Numbered from the stretch's first letter, positions 9,165 through 17,535 are shown. The stretch: 64,000 bases of DNA from Leucobacter komagatae (GCF_006716085.1 NZ_VFON01000001.1:2914001-2978000); one strand, 5' to 3'. Notes: generated from the letters alone by a model not told the origin. Numbers and translations: made by a program.

Positions 9165-9237
9165 CGGCCGTCCTTTCCCGGCAGGCCGTCGGCCGATGGG
9201 GCTGCGGCCGTCCATTCCCGGCAGGCCGTCGGCCGAT
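9165..9237 (+). repeat. Two 33-bp direct repeats, 40-bp period
   Basis: The units at 9165-9197 and 9205-9237 differ at one position only (T/A) and each begins CGGCCGTCC and ends CGGCCGAT. They lie just after the pfkA stop in the 300-bp gap 9135-9434, which holds no gene. Confidence 0.8.
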
Positions 9238-9248
9238 ACACCCGCTTC

Positions 9249-9296
9249 GCACCGATGTACCCGCAAAATACACGTAAATTGCGGGTGAAACGGTGC
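9249..9296. repeat. Nested inverted repeat with A/T-rich loop
   Basis: GCACCG (9249-9254) pairs with CGGTGC (9291-9296), and inside it ACCCGCAA (9259-9266) pairs with TTGCGGGT (9279-9286), leaving a 12-nt A-rich loop. It sits between the 33-bp direct repeats and the G-rich 22-bp repeats in the same gap. Confidence 0.7.
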
Positions 9297-9323
9297 AGAG
9301 CGGGTGAAGTGGCCGGGGCGGAC

Positions 9324-9367
9324 GGGCCGGGAGGCGGGGCCCGGCGGGCCGGGAGGCGGGGCCCGGC
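9324..9367 (+). repeat. G-rich 22-bp tandem repeat, two perfect copies
   Basis: The 22-bp unit begins GGGCCGGGAGG; copies at 9324-9345 and 9346-9367 are identical and a partial third follows. Many GGG runs on the + strand make G-quadruplex formation possible. Confidence 0.8.
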
Positions 9368-9402
9368 GGGCCGGGGCTGGAAGGGCCGGGGCCGGAAGAG
9401 CC

Positions 9403-9447
9403 GGGCCTCCCTTAGGGCCCTGACGCCCGGGGCCCTAAGGGAGGCCC
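9403..9447. terminator. 18-bp perfect hairpin over the 3' end of the AbiEi-like gene
   Basis: An 18-nt arm at 9403-9420 is perfectly complementary to 9430-9447 with a 9-nt loop. The right arm contains the TAG stop (9435-9437) and last codons of the minus-strand gene. It could end transcription from both sides (pfkA is convergent), but has no T-tract, so it may instead be an mRNA-stabilising stem. Confidence 0.6.
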
Positions 9448-10583
9448 CGCAGAAACCCCGCGACCCCCGGGCCCCACCGCAAACTCGGGGTTCCGGGAAC
9501 CTGGACGCCGTGGGCTTCGAGGTGTGAGGAGAACCCCGCAAGCGTGAGGACCTCGGACGCGCCCCACCTGATTGGCTTGAGGCCCGTTGACCCGGCGATC
9601 CACTCGGCCCGGCGCTTCTCCGCGTAGACGACCTCATCGGCGCTTCGACCCCGACGCGTCTCAGCGCCAACATACTTCTGCTTGCCATCGGCCTCGCCCC
9701 AAAAACCGCGCCCGCTGAGCTCGAAGTCTAGGAAGAACGAACTTCGGCCGTCGCGCCCGTGGACGGGCACCTGCAGCTCAACGTCGACCCCGAGCTGTGC
9801 GAAGCGCAGCCGCGACAGGGTTTCGAGTGGGGAGTCGGCGCGCGGGTCCGCGAGCAGCGCCACCGCGAACAACGCGAGGCTGCCGGGGCGGCCTCGCTTC
9901 AAAGCGCTCCGGTGCAGCATTGCATCCCGCCACTCTGCGACGGTCGCGACGTCGATCTGTCGCCCCACCCGGGCGATCTCGCGAAGGTAATGGTCGGCGC
10001 AAGCGAGGGCGACGGTGAAGGGCGCGGTCGCGGCGAGGTCTGCGAGGGTACGGTCTGCGGTGGTGAGCCGAAGTGGGCGCGACAACTCTTGCCTGCCGAG
10101 CTCATCCCATGCCTCGACATCGGCGTCGGGGAGCGCTGACGAGTGCCGGACGAGCGCGCGGCTCGACGAGACCCTGCCCGGGGGTGAGACGGTGGTGTGG
10201 GCAATGCTCGGGTCAGGCCCGCTGGCCGAAGCACGTTGCCGACGAGAGCCGGCGCTCCCGGCACTGCGGGCGCCGTGACTGCCCGCAGCGTGGAGCCACG
10301 GCGACCAGACCGGCAGCCCGTGAAGTGTGGCCGCGCTTCGGTGGGAGAAGGTCGGGGCTTCGAGGGCGCTCCGGTTCGCCGCGAGAACAGTGAGCAGGTG
10401 ACGGTCTGCGGCAGGCAGCTGCTCCCAGACCTCGCGGCTGACGTACCAGCCGTAGCGGACGCGAACGAGCGCGCCAGCCCGCACCGCGACCGCGAGCTCA
10501 CGCCTGGTGAGCCCTGAACTGTACAGCCCGGACGAGGCGACGAGTTCACCGATTGCCGGGTGGGCGGGGAAGGCTGAGGTCAT
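9435..10583 (-). CDS. AbiEi antitoxin-like N-domain fused to a PD-(D/E)XK-like C-domain
   Basis: A 382-residue protein. Residues 1-60 resemble the winged-helix AbiEi antitoxin N domain (SSGLYSSGLTRRELAVAVRAGALVRVRYGWYV). Residues ~95-140 are low-complexity Ser/Ala/Gly-rich. The C-terminal third has FFLDFEL followed by WGEADGKQKY, a D...ExDGK pattern typical of Vsr/DUF559-like nuclease folds. Actinobacteria carry many such orphan genes; a role in defence or DNA repair is inferred only from the domains. No partner AbiEii-type nucleotidyltransferase toxin is adjacent, so a toxin-antitoxin function is unsupported. The stop lies inside an 18-bp hairpin. ATG at 10583. Confidence 0.7.
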   Translation of the reverse strand: MTSAFPAHPAIGELVASSGLYSSGLTRRELAVAVRAGALVRVRYGWYVSREVWEQLPAADRHLLTVLAANRSALEAPTFSHRSAATLHGLPVWSPWLHAAGSHGARSAGSAGSRRQRASASGPDPSIAHTTVSPPGRVSSSRALVRHSSALPDADVEAWDELGRQELSRPLRLTTADRTLADLAATAPFTVALACADHYLREIARVGRQIDVATVAEWRDAMLHRSALKRGRPGSLALFAVALLADPRADSPLETLSRLRFAQLGVDVELQVPVHGRDGRSSFFLDFELSGRGFWGEADGKQKYVGAETRRGRSADEVVYAEKRRAEWIAGSTGLKPIRWGASEVLTLAGFSSHLEAHGVQVPGTPSLRWGPGVAGFLRGLP

Positions 10584-10697
10584 GGCCTGAGCCTGGGCGC
10601 TACCGCTGTCGAACGGCGACTATCCACAGGTGCGGAGCGGGTAGCCCAGGCATGCGCTCCCTGTGGGCCGAGCAGGCCCCGCCCCGAGCAAACCCCG

Positions 10698-10973
10698 CTA
10701 GAGGCCGAGCTTCGCCTTCACGTCGTTCAGCGACGGGTTCGTCGCCGTCGTGCCGTCGGGGTAGACGACCGTTGGTACGGTCTGGTTGCCGCCGTTGACC
10801 TGCTCCACGAGCTCGGGCGTACCGGGGGTATTCTCGATGTCGACCTCGGTGAAGTCGATGCCCGTCGCCTTGAGCATCGTCTTGAGGCGCTTGCAGTAGC
10901 CGCACCACTCGGTGGAAAACATGGTGATTGCGCCCGCGGCCGGGGTGAAATCTGAAATCTGTGCCGTGCTCAT
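10698..10973 (-). CDS. Mycoredoxin Mrx1-type glutaredoxin-like protein
   Basis: A 91-residue thioredoxin-fold protein with redox site STEWCGYCKRLK and the cis-Pro segment NQTVPTVVYPDG. CGYC with this length is typical of actinobacterial mycoredoxin, which reduces mycothiol-mixed disulfides using mycothiol. The mca gene at 18.1 kb supports a mycothiol-making host. A GGAGG ribosome site precedes the ATG at 10973. A glutaredoxin acting with another thiol cannot be excluded from sequence alone. Confidence 0.85.
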   Translation of the reverse strand: MSTAQISDFTPAAGAITMFSTEWCGYCKRLKTMLKATGIDFTEVDIENTPGTPELVEQVNGGNQTVPTVVYPDGTTATNPSLNDVKAKLGL

Positions 10974-11065
10974 TACATCCTCCTGAATGCCGTGCGCGAG
11001 TGGCCTCGCTCACCCCACCCAACATACGCTGTGCCGCGGGTATTCCAGGGGTCGGGACACGCAAA

Positions 11066-11109
11066 GTGAACGGGAGGTGAACGGGGTGACCGCAGCTTGA
11101 CCGAAGCAT
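11066..11109 (-). promoter_or_regulatory. Candidate PHO box (PhoP-binding direct repeats) upstream of the phosphate transporter
   Basis: Four consecutive 11-bp units are in phase at 11066, 11077, 11088 and 11099. The first two read GTGAACGGGAG and GTGAACGGGGT, i.e. CGTTCAC repeats on the minus strand, matching the GTTCAC-type direct-repeat unit of actinobacterial PHO boxes. The other two begin GACCG. Another GTGAACGGGTG occurs at 11141. Phosphate-starvation control of the transporter is inferred. Confidence 0.6.
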
Positions 11110-11216
11110 GGCGAGATGCAAACATTTAGATAGCGCGCGCGTGAACGGGTGGTACATCCGTGTGAGCGAGCACGCGATGAACCTCATCAATTTATTACGC
11201 CGAACGGAAGGCGACG

Positions 11217-12593
11217 GTGGAATTCACCCTCATCGTGCTGCTGGTCATTGCGCTAGCACTCTTCTTTGACTTCACGAACGGCTTTCATGACACGGCCAAC
11301 GCGATGGCCACGCCCATCGCCACCGGCGCGCTCAAGCCGAAGACCGCCGTGCTGCTCGCGGCCATCCTGAACCTCGTCGGGGCTTTCCTGTCCACGGAGG
11401 TCGCGAAGACGATCTCTGGCGGGTTGATCCGCGAGGGCGGCGACGGCGGGGTGCTCATCAGCCCCGAGATGGTCTTTGCGGGCCTCATCGGCGCGATCGT
11501 CTGGAACCTCGTGACCTGGCTCTACGGCCTTCCCTCGAGCTCCTCGCACGCCCTCTTCGGCGGTCTCATCGGCGCGGCCGTTGTTGGCGCCGGGTTCTCC
11601 GCGATTGACGGGGGCGTCTTCCTCTCGAAGATCCTGCTCCCCGCGCTCGCGGCCCCGCTCACGGCCGGCCTCGTTGCGTTCGCTGCGACCCGCGTCGCCT
11701 ACGCGATCACGCGCCGCCACGACGGTCGCAAGGACGGCCGCGGCCGCTTCCGCTACGCGCAGATCGCTTCGTCATCGCTCATCGCGCTCGCGCACGGCAC
11801 GAACGACGCGCAGAAGACGATGGGTGTCATCACGCTCACGCTCGTGGCCGCCGACATGCAGGAGCCGGGCACCAACCCGCACTTCTGGGTTATCGCGGCC
11901 TGCGCCGTCGCGATCGCGCTCGGTACCTACTCGGGCGGTTGGCGCATCATCCGCACCCTCGGGGCGGGCCTCACCGACGTCAAGCCAGCCCAGGGCTTCG
12001 CGGCTGAGACCTCGACAGCAGCAACGATCCTTGCCTCGAGCCACCTCGGCTTCGCCCTCTCGACCACGCAGGTCGCGTCGGGATCGGTCATCGGCTCCGG
12101 CCTCGGCCGCAAGGGCTCCACCGTTCGCTGGCGCACCGTCGGTCGCATCGCGTCGGGCTGGCTGTTCACGCTGCCCGCAGCGGGCATCGTTGGCGCGATC
12201 GCAGCACTCATCGCCCACCTCGGCACGTGGGGCATCATCGTTGACGCGGTGCTCGGCCTCTTCTTCATCCTCTTCATCTTCTGGCGCTCGCGCCGCAACA
12301 AGGTCGACGCCGGTAATGCGATCGCCGTGCCCGACGTCGCCGAGTCTGGCTATGCCGTGCGCATGGGCAAGGGCCGCGTGAAGAAGGTGCCGACGAAGAC
12401 AGGCACCGTTCCGCCGCTCACCCCGGTCGCGCAGTCGGCCGTCCGGTCTGACAAGGCGAAGCGCGAGGCCGAGAAGGCTCGACGAGAGGCTGAGAAGGCC
12501 CGCCGCGAGGCCGAGAAAGCCGCCCAGAAGGCAGCGAAGAAAGCCGCGGCGAAGCAGGCTGCCGCGAAGCAGCGCGAGGGAGGCAACGCATGA
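11217..12593 (+). CDS. PiT-family low-affinity inorganic phosphate transporter
   Basis: A 458-residue cation-coupled phosphate permease of the cytoplasmic membrane. Both PiT signatures are present: FTNGFHDTANAMA near residue 20 and ALAHGTNDAQKTMG near residue 195, placed as in the duplicated PiT fold, with about ten membrane helices. The last ~60 residues form a cytoplasmic Lys/Ala/Glu coiled tail (repeats of KREAEKARREAEKA), longer than in typical PiT proteins. The GTG at 11217 follows a GAAGG site. Candidate PHO-box repeats 110-150 bp upstream suggest phosphate control. The stop overlaps the next gene (ATGA). Confidence 0.92.
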   Translation: MEFTLIVLLVIALALFFDFTNGFHDTANAMATPIATGALKPKTAVLLAAILNLVGAFLSTEVAKTISGGLIREGGDGGVLISPEMVFAGLIGAIVWNLVTWLYGLPSSSSHALFGGLIGAAVVGAGFSAIDGGVFLSKILLPALAAPLTAGLVAFAATRVAYAITRRHDGRKDGRGRFRYAQIASSSLIALAHGTNDAQKTMGVITLTLVAADMQEPGTNPHFWVIAACAVAIALGTYSGGWRIIRTLGAGLTDVKPAQGFAAETSTAATILASSHLGFALSTTQVASGSVIGSGLGRKGSTVRWRTVGRIASGWLFTLPAAGIVGAIAALIAHLGTWGIIVDAVLGLFFILFIFWRSRRNKVDAGNAIAVPDVAESGYAVRMGKGRVKKVPTKTGTVPPLTPVAQSAVRSDKAKREAEKARREAEKARREAEKAAQKAAKKAAAKQAAAKQREGGNA

Positions 12594-12892
12594 GCGAGAT
12601 CAACTGGATGGCGTTCCTGACCGTGTTCGGCGCGGCACTGTTCTCCGCCGTGTTCGTCGTCGCGCTGTACTCGCTCGGGATCAGGTTCCTTGCGACCCCG
12701 CCCAGGCCGGCCCGAAGGCCCGATGGGTCAATCGAGCCTGTCGGCCCGGATCGCGATGACGAGGACGACGACATCGACGAGGAGGCTGGGCGCCCGCTGT
12801 GGGCGACAATCGCGGCGAACGTCTGCTTCGGCCTCTCGGCGATCGCCGTGCTCGTCGGCATCTACCTGATCGTGCCCGCGCTGCACGGCTAA
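12590..12892 (+). CDS. Small two-helix membrane protein coupled to the phosphate transporter
   Basis: A 100-residue protein with membrane helices at about residues 7-30 and 70-95, joined by a Pro/Arg then acidic loop (DRDDEDDDIDEEAG). Its ATG overlaps the transporter stop by four bases, so it is translationally coupled and probably acts with it, for example in stability or regulation; that is inference. No named family recognised. A 16-bp hairpin follows the gene. Confidence 0.8.
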   Translation: MSEINWMAFLTVFGAALFSAVFVVALYSLGIRFLATPPRPARRPDGSIEPVGPDRDDEDDDIDEEAGRPLWATIAANVCFGLSAIAVLVGIYLIVPALHG

Positions 12893-12934
12893 GACTCCAT
12901 GGTCGTGCCGCACGGCACGCACGTACACCTCGGG

Positions 12935-12970
12935 CTGCGCCCCTGGGCCTGTTCAGGCCCAGGGGCGCAG
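12935..12970 (+). terminator. 16-bp GC hairpin ending the phosphate operon
   Basis: The arms 12935-12950 and 12955-12970 are perfectly complementary around a GTTC loop. No T-run follows; instead the TATTCT -10 box of the next gene starts 3 nt later, so the hairpin occupies the -35 position of that promoter. Confidence 0.7.
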
Positions 12971-12984
12971 ACTATTCTGGGCGC

Positions 12985-14388
12985 ATGGGCTTTACCGCAA
13001 TTGATCGCATCCCCGGGATCGTCGCCGGGCTTCGCTACTCGTTCGACCAGGGCGTGACGAGGCCTGAGTCGTGGCGTCGCGAGCAGCTGACGCGGCTGCG
13101 CGACCTGCTGCTTGACCGGGGCCCGGAGTTCGAACGCGCGCTCGGCGACGACCTTGGCAAGGCGCCAACGGAGGCGCAGCTCACCGAAATCGGGTTCCTC
13201 GTCGCCGAGATCGACCACGCGCTGGCGAGCCTCAGCGGCTGGATGCGCCCCAGGCGGGTGGGCCTGCCGCTCGCGTTGCAGCCGGCCTCGGGGAAGGTTG
13301 TGCCTGAGCCCCTCGGGGTCGCGCTCGTGATCGCGCCGTGGAACTACCCGCTCATGCTCGCGCTCTCGCCCGTGATCGGTGCGATTGCGGCGGGTAACGC
13401 CGTCGTGATCAAGCCGAGCGAACTCGCGCCAGCGACCGCGTCGCTCATCGCGAAGCTCGTCCCCGACACGCTTGACAGGCGCGCGATCGCCGTCGTCGAG
13501 GGGGCCGTTCCCGAGACGACCGCGCTCCTCACCGAGCGGTTCGACCACATCTTCTACACCGGCAACGGCAAGGTGGGCCGCATCGTCGCGCGCGCCGCTG
13601 CCGAGCACCTCACCCCGATCACGCTTGAGCTCGGCGGCAAGTCGCCCGCGTACGTCGACGAGACGGTGCCCCTTGAAGAGGCCGCAAAGCGCCTCGTGTG
13701 GGGCAAGTTCATGAACGCCGGCCAGACCTGCGTCGCCCCCGACTACGTACTCGGAACTCGGTCGGTGCTGGCGAGGCTCGCGCCGCTGCTCGGCGATGCG
13801 GTGCACGAGCTGTACGGTTCGGCCTCGCAGCAGAACCCCGACTACGGCCGGGTGGTGAACCGCGCACAGTTCGACCGCCTCGTCGGCTACCTCGGCGACG
13901 GCGATCCGGTCGTGGGTGGCGGGTTCGACGAGAGCGCGCTGCACATCGACCCGACGGTGCTCGCGGGGGTTTCACGTGAAGCACGGGTGATGCAGGAGGA
14001 GATCTTCGGCCCGATCCTCCCGCTCGTCGAGGTTGACGACCTCGACGACGCGCTGAGCTTTGTCGTGGGCCGCGACAAGCCGCTCGCCGCTTACGTCTTC
14101 AGTGACGACCCGGCCGTGCGGGCGCGCTGGGAACGCGAGACGAGCTCGGGTGCGCTCGCGTTCGGCGTGCCGGTCATGCACCTCACCGCCCCCGAGCTGC
14201 CGTTCGGCGGAGTCGGTGAGAGCGGGATGGGGGCGTACCACGGCGAACTCTCATTCCGAGTCTTCAGCCACGAGAAGGCCGTGCTTGCGAAGCCACTGCG
14301 CCCAGACACGCTCGCCGCAACGGTGATGCCGCCCTACACGGCCGCAAAGGACGGCATCGCGAGGAAGTGGCTGCGCAAGCTGCTGTAG
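12985..14388 (+). CDS. Aldehyde dehydrogenase (class 3-like)
   Basis: A 467-residue NAD(P)-dependent aldehyde oxidase. Motifs: APWNYPLMLALSPVIGAIAAGNAVVIKPSE (cofactor site, residues ~113-142), TLELGGKSPAYV with the general-base Glu, and NAGQTCVAPDYV with the catalytic Cys, in the short class 3 arrangement used for fatty and aromatic aldehydes. The ATG at 12985 is fixed by TATTCT (12973-12978) ending 6 nt before it; the frame is open further upstream but lacks a signal. It stands alone between an operon end and the AI-2E transporter. The substrate is unknown. Confidence 0.92.
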   Translation: MGFTAIDRIPGIVAGLRYSFDQGVTRPESWRREQLTRLRDLLLDRGPEFERALGDDLGKAPTEAQLTEIGFLVAEIDHALASLSGWMRPRRVGLPLALQPASGKVVPEPLGVALVIAPWNYPLMLALSPVIGAIAAGNAVVIKPSELAPATASLIAKLVPDTLDRRAIAVVEGAVPETTALLTERFDHIFYTGNGKVGRIVARAAAEHLTPITLELGGKSPAYVDETVPLEEAAKRLVWGKFMNAGQTCVAPDYVLGTRSVLARLAPLLGDAVHELYGSASQQNPDYGRVVNRAQFDRLVGYLGDGDPVVGGGFDESALHIDPTVLAGVSREARVMQEEIFGPILPLVEVDDLDDALSFVVGRDKPLAAYVFSDDPAVRARWERETSSGALAFGVPVMHLTAPELPFGGVGESGMGAYHGELSFRVFSHEKAVLAKPLRPDTLAATVMPPYTAAKDGIARKWLRKLL

Positions 14389-14467
14389 GCGCACTGGCGG
14401 CGGCGCGAGCCCCCGAACCTGGCTGCGTTACCACGAAGCCGCATATGCCCCTCAGTAGACTGTGCAC

Positions 14468-15670
14468 GTGGAAGAGCCGAACAAGACCCCCGACAGGGTG
14501 TCGCCCGTAAAACGCGCCGAGGAAGAGCTGCCCCTGGGTATGCGCGTTGCCGCGGCGTGGTCCTGGCGACTCATCATCATCGCGATCGCGGTCGGCGCCC
14601 TGATCTGGGGCATCGTGCAGGTGAGGATCATCGTGATCCCGCTGCTCATCGCGATCCTGCTCACGGCGCTGCTGAACCCCGTCGTCGACTGGTTCATCCG
14701 CCGCGGGCTGCCGCGCTGGTCGGGCGTCGTCGGTGCCCTCGGCGTGTTGGTGGCGGCCCTCTGGGTGCTCATCTGGCTCATCGTTACGCAGCTGCGCGAC
14801 GGCTTCGGTGACTTCTCGAAGCGCTCGGTCGAGGTGTGGAACGAGATTCTCGACTGGGTGCAGCACAACACGCTCGGCATCCCCGTCGACCAGCTCGACG
14901 ACCTGATGACCCAGGCGATGCAGCTGCTCGAGAACAACCAGGGCACACTCTGGACCGGCGCGCTCGGCGTCGCAACCACGGCCACGCAGGTCGCGACCGG
15001 CGCGCTGCTCACGATCTTCTCGCTCATCTTCCTGCTCATCGACGGCAAGCGGATTTGGTACTGGGTCGTCGGCTTCACGCCCGCGCGCGCCCACGCCGCG
15101 TTCGACGCCGCGGGCCGGGCCGGGTGGGTCTCGGTCGGGCAGTACGTGCGCGTGCAGATCTTCGTCGCCTTCGTTGACGCTGTGGGTATCGGGCTCGGGG
15201 CGGCGATTCTCGGCGTGCCCTTTGCGATCCCTGTCGCGATCCTCGTCTTCCTCGGCTCGTTCATTCCGTTCCTCGGCGCGATCGTGACGGGCGCCCTCGC
15301 GGCGTTCATCGCGCTCGTGTACAACGGCCCGGTGACCGCGCTCATCATGCTCGGGGTCGTGGTGCTCGTGAACCAGATCGAGGGCCACGTGCTGCAGCCG
15401 CTCGTGATGGGCAACGCCGTTCGCGTGCACCCGCTCGGCGTCGTGCTCGCGGTGACGACGGGCACGCTGCTCGCTGGCATCCCGGGCGCCCTGTTCGCGG
15501 TGCCCATCGCGGCGGCCGCCAACACGATCGTCGGCGTCTTCGCGAAGCGGCAGTGGGAGACGGGCCTCGACCCGGCGGCAGATTTTCATCGAAGAGACCA
15601 GGTCCATCGCGTCGCGAAATCGCGCGCGAAACAAGTAGCGAAACACGCGCGGAAAGGAAACATCGCATGA
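14468..15670 (+). CDS. AI-2E family transporter (first copy)
   Basis: A 400-residue membrane protein of the AI-2E/UPF0118 exporter family: a short polar N terminus, helices from about residue 30, a soluble middle segment (residues ~105-160, LRDGFGDFSKRSVEVWNEIL) and a C-terminal bundle with the family-typical VNQIEGHVLQPLVMG. Members export small molecules or act as cation/proton antiporters; the substrate here is open. The GTG at 14468 is chosen because TAGACT (14456-14461) ends 6 nt before it, making the GTG at 14462 too close to the -10. It overlaps ilvA by ATGA. Confidence 0.88.
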   Translation: MEEPNKTPDRVSPVKRAEEELPLGMRVAAAWSWRLIIIAIAVGALIWGIVQVRIIVIPLLIAILLTALLNPVVDWFIRRGLPRWSGVVGALGVLVAALWVLIWLIVTQLRDGFGDFSKRSVEVWNEILDWVQHNTLGIPVDQLDDLMTQAMQLLENNQGTLWTGALGVATTATQVATGALLTIFSLIFLLIDGKRIWYWVVGFTPARAHAAFDAAGRAGWVSVGQYVRVQIFVAFVDAVGIGLGAAILGVPFAIPVAILVFLGSFIPFLGAIVTGALAAFIALVYNGPVTALIMLGVVVLVNQIEGHVLQPLVMGNAVRVHPLGVVLAVTTGTLLAGIPGALFAVPIAAAANTIVGVFAKRQWETGLDPAADFHRRDQVHRVAKSRAKQVAKHARKGNIA

Positions 15671-16911
15671 GCGAGGCCTACACGGCACCAACGCTTGAAG
15701 ACTTTGAGCGAGCCCTTGAGCGGGTGCACCGAATTACGCAGCGCACGCCGCTTGAGACCTCACGTTTCCTCGCCGGCATTAGCGGCGCCCCGCAGGTCTA
15801 CCTGAAGTGCGAGAACCTGCAGCGCACCGGCGCCTACAAGCTCCGCGGAGCGTACAACCGGCTGCTCCAGCTCACGGAGGAGGAACGGGCGCGCGGCGTC
15901 GTCGCCGCCTCGGCTGGGAACCACGCGCAGGGCGTCGCCTTCGCGGCGCGCGAGCTCGGGATCAAGGCAACGATCTTCATGCCAAAGGGCGTCGCCCTGC
16001 CGAAGCTACAGGCGACCCGCAACTACGGCGCTGAGGTGCAGCTCGCGGGCGACATCTTCGACGAGACGGCGGTCGCCGCTCAGGAGTTCGTCCGCGAGAC
16101 CGGGGCAGTCTTCATCGCGCCATTCGACGACCACGCGGTGATCGAGGGCCAGGGCACTGTCGCACTCGAGATTCTCGAGAGCGCGCCCGACGTCGAGACG
16201 ATCATCGTGCCGATCGGCGGCGGCGGCCTCATCTCGGGCGTCGCCGCCGCCGCGAAGCAGTGGGCCGCGAAGCAGGGCAAGCCGATGCGCATTATCGGCG
16301 TGCAAGCCGAGAACGCTGCGCCATTCCCCGTCTCGCTCGAGGCTGGCGAGCCCGTCACGGTGAAGACGTCGCCCACGATCGCCGACGGTATCGCGGTCGC
16401 CAGGCCGGGGTCGCGAAACTTTGAGGCGGTGCGCGAGTACGTCGACGAGATCGTCACCGTGAGCGACGACGACATCGCCCGCGCGATCGTGCTGCTGCTT
16501 GAGCGCGCAAAGCTTGTTGTTGAGCCGGCCGGCGCCTCGGGCGTAGCGGCGATCATCGCGGGCAAAGTCGAGCTCACCGGCCCGACCTCCGTGATCCTCT
16601 CCGGCGGCAACATCGACCCGCTGCTTCTGCAGCGCGTCATCGGCCACGGCCTCGCGGCGTCGGCGCGCTACACGAAGCTGCGCATCCTGCTGCCCGACGT
16701 GCCGGGCCAGCTCGTGCGAACCGCGACGATCGTCGCCGAGCAGAACGCGAACGTGGTCGAGGTGATCCATACGCGCCACGCGACCGAGCTGCCCGTCAGC
16801 GAGGTCGAGCTTGAGCTGCACATCGAGACCCGCGGCCCCGAGCACGGCGAGGCCGTCGCTCAGGCGCTCCGCGACCAGGGCTACGAGGTGCGCGTCGGCG
16901 AGCGCTACTAG
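15667..16911 (+). CDS. ilvA: Threonine ammonia-lyase with ACT-like C-terminal domain
   Basis: A 414-residue PLP enzyme deaminating threonine to 2-oxobutanoate, the first step to isoleucine. The PLP lysine is K58 in TGAYKLRGAYN; VAASAGNHAQGVA binds the substrate carboxylate and PIGGGGLISGV the PLP phosphate. Residues ~325-414 form a single ACT-like regulatory domain (LRILLPDVPGQLVRTATIVAEQ), the short actinobacterial form rather than the double-ACT E. coli enzyme. The ATG overlaps the AI-2E transporter stop (ATGA). The pairing hints that the transporter may relieve an amino acid or 2-oxo acid, which is inference. Confidence 0.92.
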   Translation: MSEAYTAPTLEDFERALERVHRITQRTPLETSRFLAGISGAPQVYLKCENLQRTGAYKLRGAYNRLLQLTEEERARGVVAASAGNHAQGVAFAARELGIKATIFMPKGVALPKLQATRNYGAEVQLAGDIFDETAVAAQEFVRETGAVFIAPFDDHAVIEGQGTVALEILESAPDVETIIVPIGGGGLISGVAAAAKQWAAKQGKPMRIIGVQAENAAPFPVSLEAGEPVTVKTSPTIADGIAVARPGSRNFEAVREYVDEIVTVSDDDIARAIVLLLERAKLVVEPAGASGVAAIIAGKVELTGPTSVILSGGNIDPLLLQRVIGHGLAASARYTKLRILLPDVPGQLVRTATIVAEQNANVVEVIHTRHATELPVSEVELELHIETRGPEHGEAVAQALRDQGYEVRVGERY

Positions 16912-16926
16912 CGCGGCCGAAAGCGA

Positions 16927-16969
16927 GGGGCCCGGGAGTCGTTCACACTGAACGGCTCGCGGGCCCCTG
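16927..16969. terminator. 20-bp hairpin between convergent ilvA and greA
   Basis: Arms 16927-16946 and 16950-16969 pair over 20 positions with two non-Watson-Crick pairs and a 3-nt loop. It probably acts as a bidirectional terminator between the two stops. Confidence 0.75.
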
Positions 16970-16991
16970 CTGGTTAATCGCCTGCGGCGAG

Positions 16992-17474
16992 TTAGGCGTA
17001 GGTGTCGACCGCGATCACCTTCACCGGAATCTCCTTGCCGTTCGGCGCGGTGTAGCTCGCCTCTTCGCCGACCTTCAGGCCGAGGATAGCGGCGCCGAGC
17101 GGGCTCTCGGCGCTGTACACGTCGAGGTCTGAGCCGTCAGCGAGGTTGCGGTTGCCGAGCAGGAAGCGCTCTTCATCGCCGAAAACCTCTGCCGTGACGA
17201 CGGTACCGACGACGACGACGCCGTTCGCCTCGGGCGCTTCGCCAACGGTGGAGTGCTTCAGCAGCTCGGTGAGGTCGCGGATGCGCGCCTCCATCTTGCC
17301 CTGCTCGTCTTTCGCGGCGTGGTAGCCGCCGTTCTCCTTGAGATCACCCTCCTCGCGAGCCGCCTCGATGCGCGCTGCGATGTCCTTGCGGCCAGCGCCA
17401 GAGAGAGCGTCGAGCTCAGACTGCAGGCGGTCGAATGCCTCCTGCGTGAGCCAGGTCTGCGTGGTCTCGGCCAT
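16992..17474 (-). CDS. greA: Transcription elongation factor GreA
   Basis: A 160-residue factor that enters the RNA polymerase secondary channel and stimulates cleavage of backtracked RNA. The N-terminal coiled coil (residues ~8-80) carries the acidic tip AREEGDLKENGGYHAAKDEQ, the GreA signature, and the C-terminal FKBP-like domain has SPLGAAILGLKVGEEASYTAPNG. The length is normal. The ATG at 17474 has a GAGGA ribosome site. It is followed by a shared terminator with ilvA. Confidence 0.95.
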   Translation of the reverse strand: MAETTQTWLTQEAFDRLQSELDALSGAGRKDIAARIEAAREEGDLKENGGYHAAKDEQGKMEARIRDLTELLKHSTVGEAPEANGVVVVGTVVTAEVFGDEERFLLGNRNLADGSDLDVYSAESPLGAAILGLKVGEEASYTAPNGKEIPVKVIAVDTYA

Positions 17475-17535
17475 GGTGTCCTCGTTTCTTGGGGGCGGGT
17501 GTGCTCGCCGATGGTGAGCAAAGCCGCTGATCTAA

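Noticed and set aside
5838..9266. A 1,142-residue open frame on the minus strand across the helicase and pfkA genes
   Set aside because: It is antisense to two genes with clear motifs, is extremely Arg/Ala/Asp-rich with no domain, and results from the third-position GC bias of those genes.
12799..12984. N-terminal extension of the aldehyde dehydrogenase
   Set aside because: The extension overlaps the preceding gene and its terminator and has no dehydrogenase homology; the TATTCT box fixes the ATG at 12985.
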